Under the pieces are notes generated by a model. The model was not told the origin of the DNA. It worked only from the letters and a program-made list of their open reading frames with translations, and searched no databases. The translations under genes were made by a program, and so were the position numbers. From positions 1 through 6,229 of the forward strand of contig JBFXDW010000104.1 in the NCBI GenBank assembly GCA_050180745.1: a stretch of 6,229 bases of DNA, written 5' to 3'. Position 1 is the first letter of the stretch. The number at the start of each line of letters is the position of its first letter. The DNA is from JBFXDW01 sp050180745 (lineage in GTDB: Bacteria; Pseudomonadota; Alphaproteobacteria; UBA9219). Shown here in pieces: positions 5,827 through 6,229 of this stretch.

Positions 5827-6161
5827 AAGCGCCGCGCAACAAACGGATTGATTATCTGATTAGAGAATTTAAAAAACGCACATTAACCAACAAATGTAAG
5901 GCGGTCTAAAAAAGATTCTGTTAAATTAACGAGATAACTTGGAGCATGTTTGCCGCCATGGTGCGCTTCCTCCGCCATTACCTAAAACGAAATGGCTCTC
6001 TAGGCCTTTTTGATTATCGTCCCCAAACCCCAGTGTTCTAGCCATTTTTGAAGTTTAGTTCCCAACTGCTGACTTCCAATATTTTGTTTTTGTGCGCCGT
6101 TTTTCTCTCTCTAAAGCCCGTTTCTCTCTGCCATTCCCAAGTTTTGTCTCTATATTGGGAA
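5827..6161. other. Non-coding stretch between the GNAT gene and the right IS copy
   Basis: No convincing gene was found in these 335 bp. The longest candidate with an ATG that I worked out by hand is a 39-codon minus-strand frame (6045-5926) without a Shine-Dalgarno. There is no obvious intrinsic terminator for the ABC-F/GNAT operon. The best is a 4-bp stem (5994-5997 with 6003-6006) followed by TTTTT, which is too weak to call. The last part (about 6080-6160) is pyrimidine-rich, with TTTCTCTCT repeated (6102-6110 and 6121-6129). A TTCCCAA/TTGGGAA inverted repeat (6134-6140, 6155-6161) ends exactly at the IS border. Confidence 0.5.
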
Positions 6162-6177
6162 GGCCTTGTTGAATAAA
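6162..6177 (+). repeat. IS terminal inverted repeat (left end of right IS copy)
   Basis: GGCCTTGTTGAATAAA is the exact reverse complement of 110-125. The outer border is placed at 6162 because identity with the other IS end stops there: the next base outward is A here, against G on the equivalent strand at the left copy. Confidence 0.8.
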
Positions 6178-6229
6178 TCATCCTAAAATCACGTCACGTG
6201 AATCAAAAATTAAGGATTTAGGTGGACGA
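6162..6229 (+). mobile_element. Left end of a second IS5-family (IS903-like) insertion sequence, partial
   Basis: The element begins GGCCTTGTTGAATAAATC, which matches 17 of 18 bases of the IS903 terminal repeat as I remember it, and shares 16 bases with the other IS end at 110-125. The interior to the window edge has no ATG. A purine-rich TAAGGA...GGTGGA stretch (6211-6226) looks like the leader of a transposase gene starting just past the edge. The orientation is the same as the left copy (transposase reading rightward), so the two are direct repeats. Confidence 0.75.

Noticed and set aside
5994..6011. Short stem followed by TTTTT as a terminator for the ABC-F/GNAT operon
   Set aside because: Only four pairs, one of them G-T; about 170 bp after the stop codon; too weak to call.
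5926..6045. 39-codon minus-strand frame starting at ATG 6045
   Set aside because: No Shine-Dalgarno, low-complexity composition (GNGGGS), no recognisable motif; chance frame in a spacer.
6194..6201. TCACGTGA palindrome inside the right IS end
   Set aside because: An 8-bp palindrome alone is expected by chance and has no supporting context.
1..6229. CRISPR arrays, tRNA or rRNA genes, phage genes
   Set aside because: No regularly spaced repeats, no tRNA-like cloverleaf or CCA-ended segment, no rRNA signature and no phage structural genes were seen.

Overview
The window looks like a chromosomal accessory stretch of a Gram-negative, probably alphaproteobacterial genome. The clues are a VirD4/TraG-type coupling-protein relative, moderate GC content with AT-rich spacers, and IS5/IS903-type insertion sequences at both edges. 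The taxonomic call is inference; nothing in the window (no rRNA or other marker) fixes it.

Layout from left to right. Bases 1-125 are the right end of an IS5-family element: the last codons of its transposase and a terminal repeat ending at 125. An open frame without a recognisable start begins right at the IS border and runs to 497; it looks like the C-terminal remnant of a gene cut by the insertion. A 435-445 aa type IV secretion coupling-protein (VirD4/TraG) relative follows at 585/615-1922. It keeps the Walker B region and the fold-diagnostic segments but has lost the Walker A P-loop and the N-terminal membrane anchor. It converges on a minus-strand pair: a DUF2268-like HExxH putative zinc protease (3536-2565), then purN (2547-1948) 17 bp downstream. 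A perfect 8-bp hairpin sits between the convergent 3' ends.

Bases 3537-3882 form a divergent regulatory spacer. It holds a sigma70-like promoter, a strong Shine-Dalgarno with a 25-codon ORF that contains a GC-rich hairpin, and a terminator-like hairpin 35 bp before the next gene. That gene is a short (493 aa) ABC-F protein, directly abutted (TAA|ATG) by a GNAT acetyltransferase. The leader-ORF/terminator/ABC-F order resembles the ribosome-mediated attenuation units that control antibiotic-resistance ABC-F genes in other bacteria. This is the most interesting regulatory hypothesis here.

Bases 5827-6161 contain no convincing gene. At 6162 the left end of a second IS starts, with the same 16-bp terminal sequence and the same orientation as the left copy, so two direct IS copies bracket about 6 kb. 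purN is a housekeeping gene of purine synthesis. The ABC-F/GNAT pair is probably a ribosome-protection or drug-modification operon. The degenerate coupling protein and the protease are accessory. No complete novel multi-gene system is evident; the P-loop-less coupling protein and the ABC-F leader deserve follow-up.
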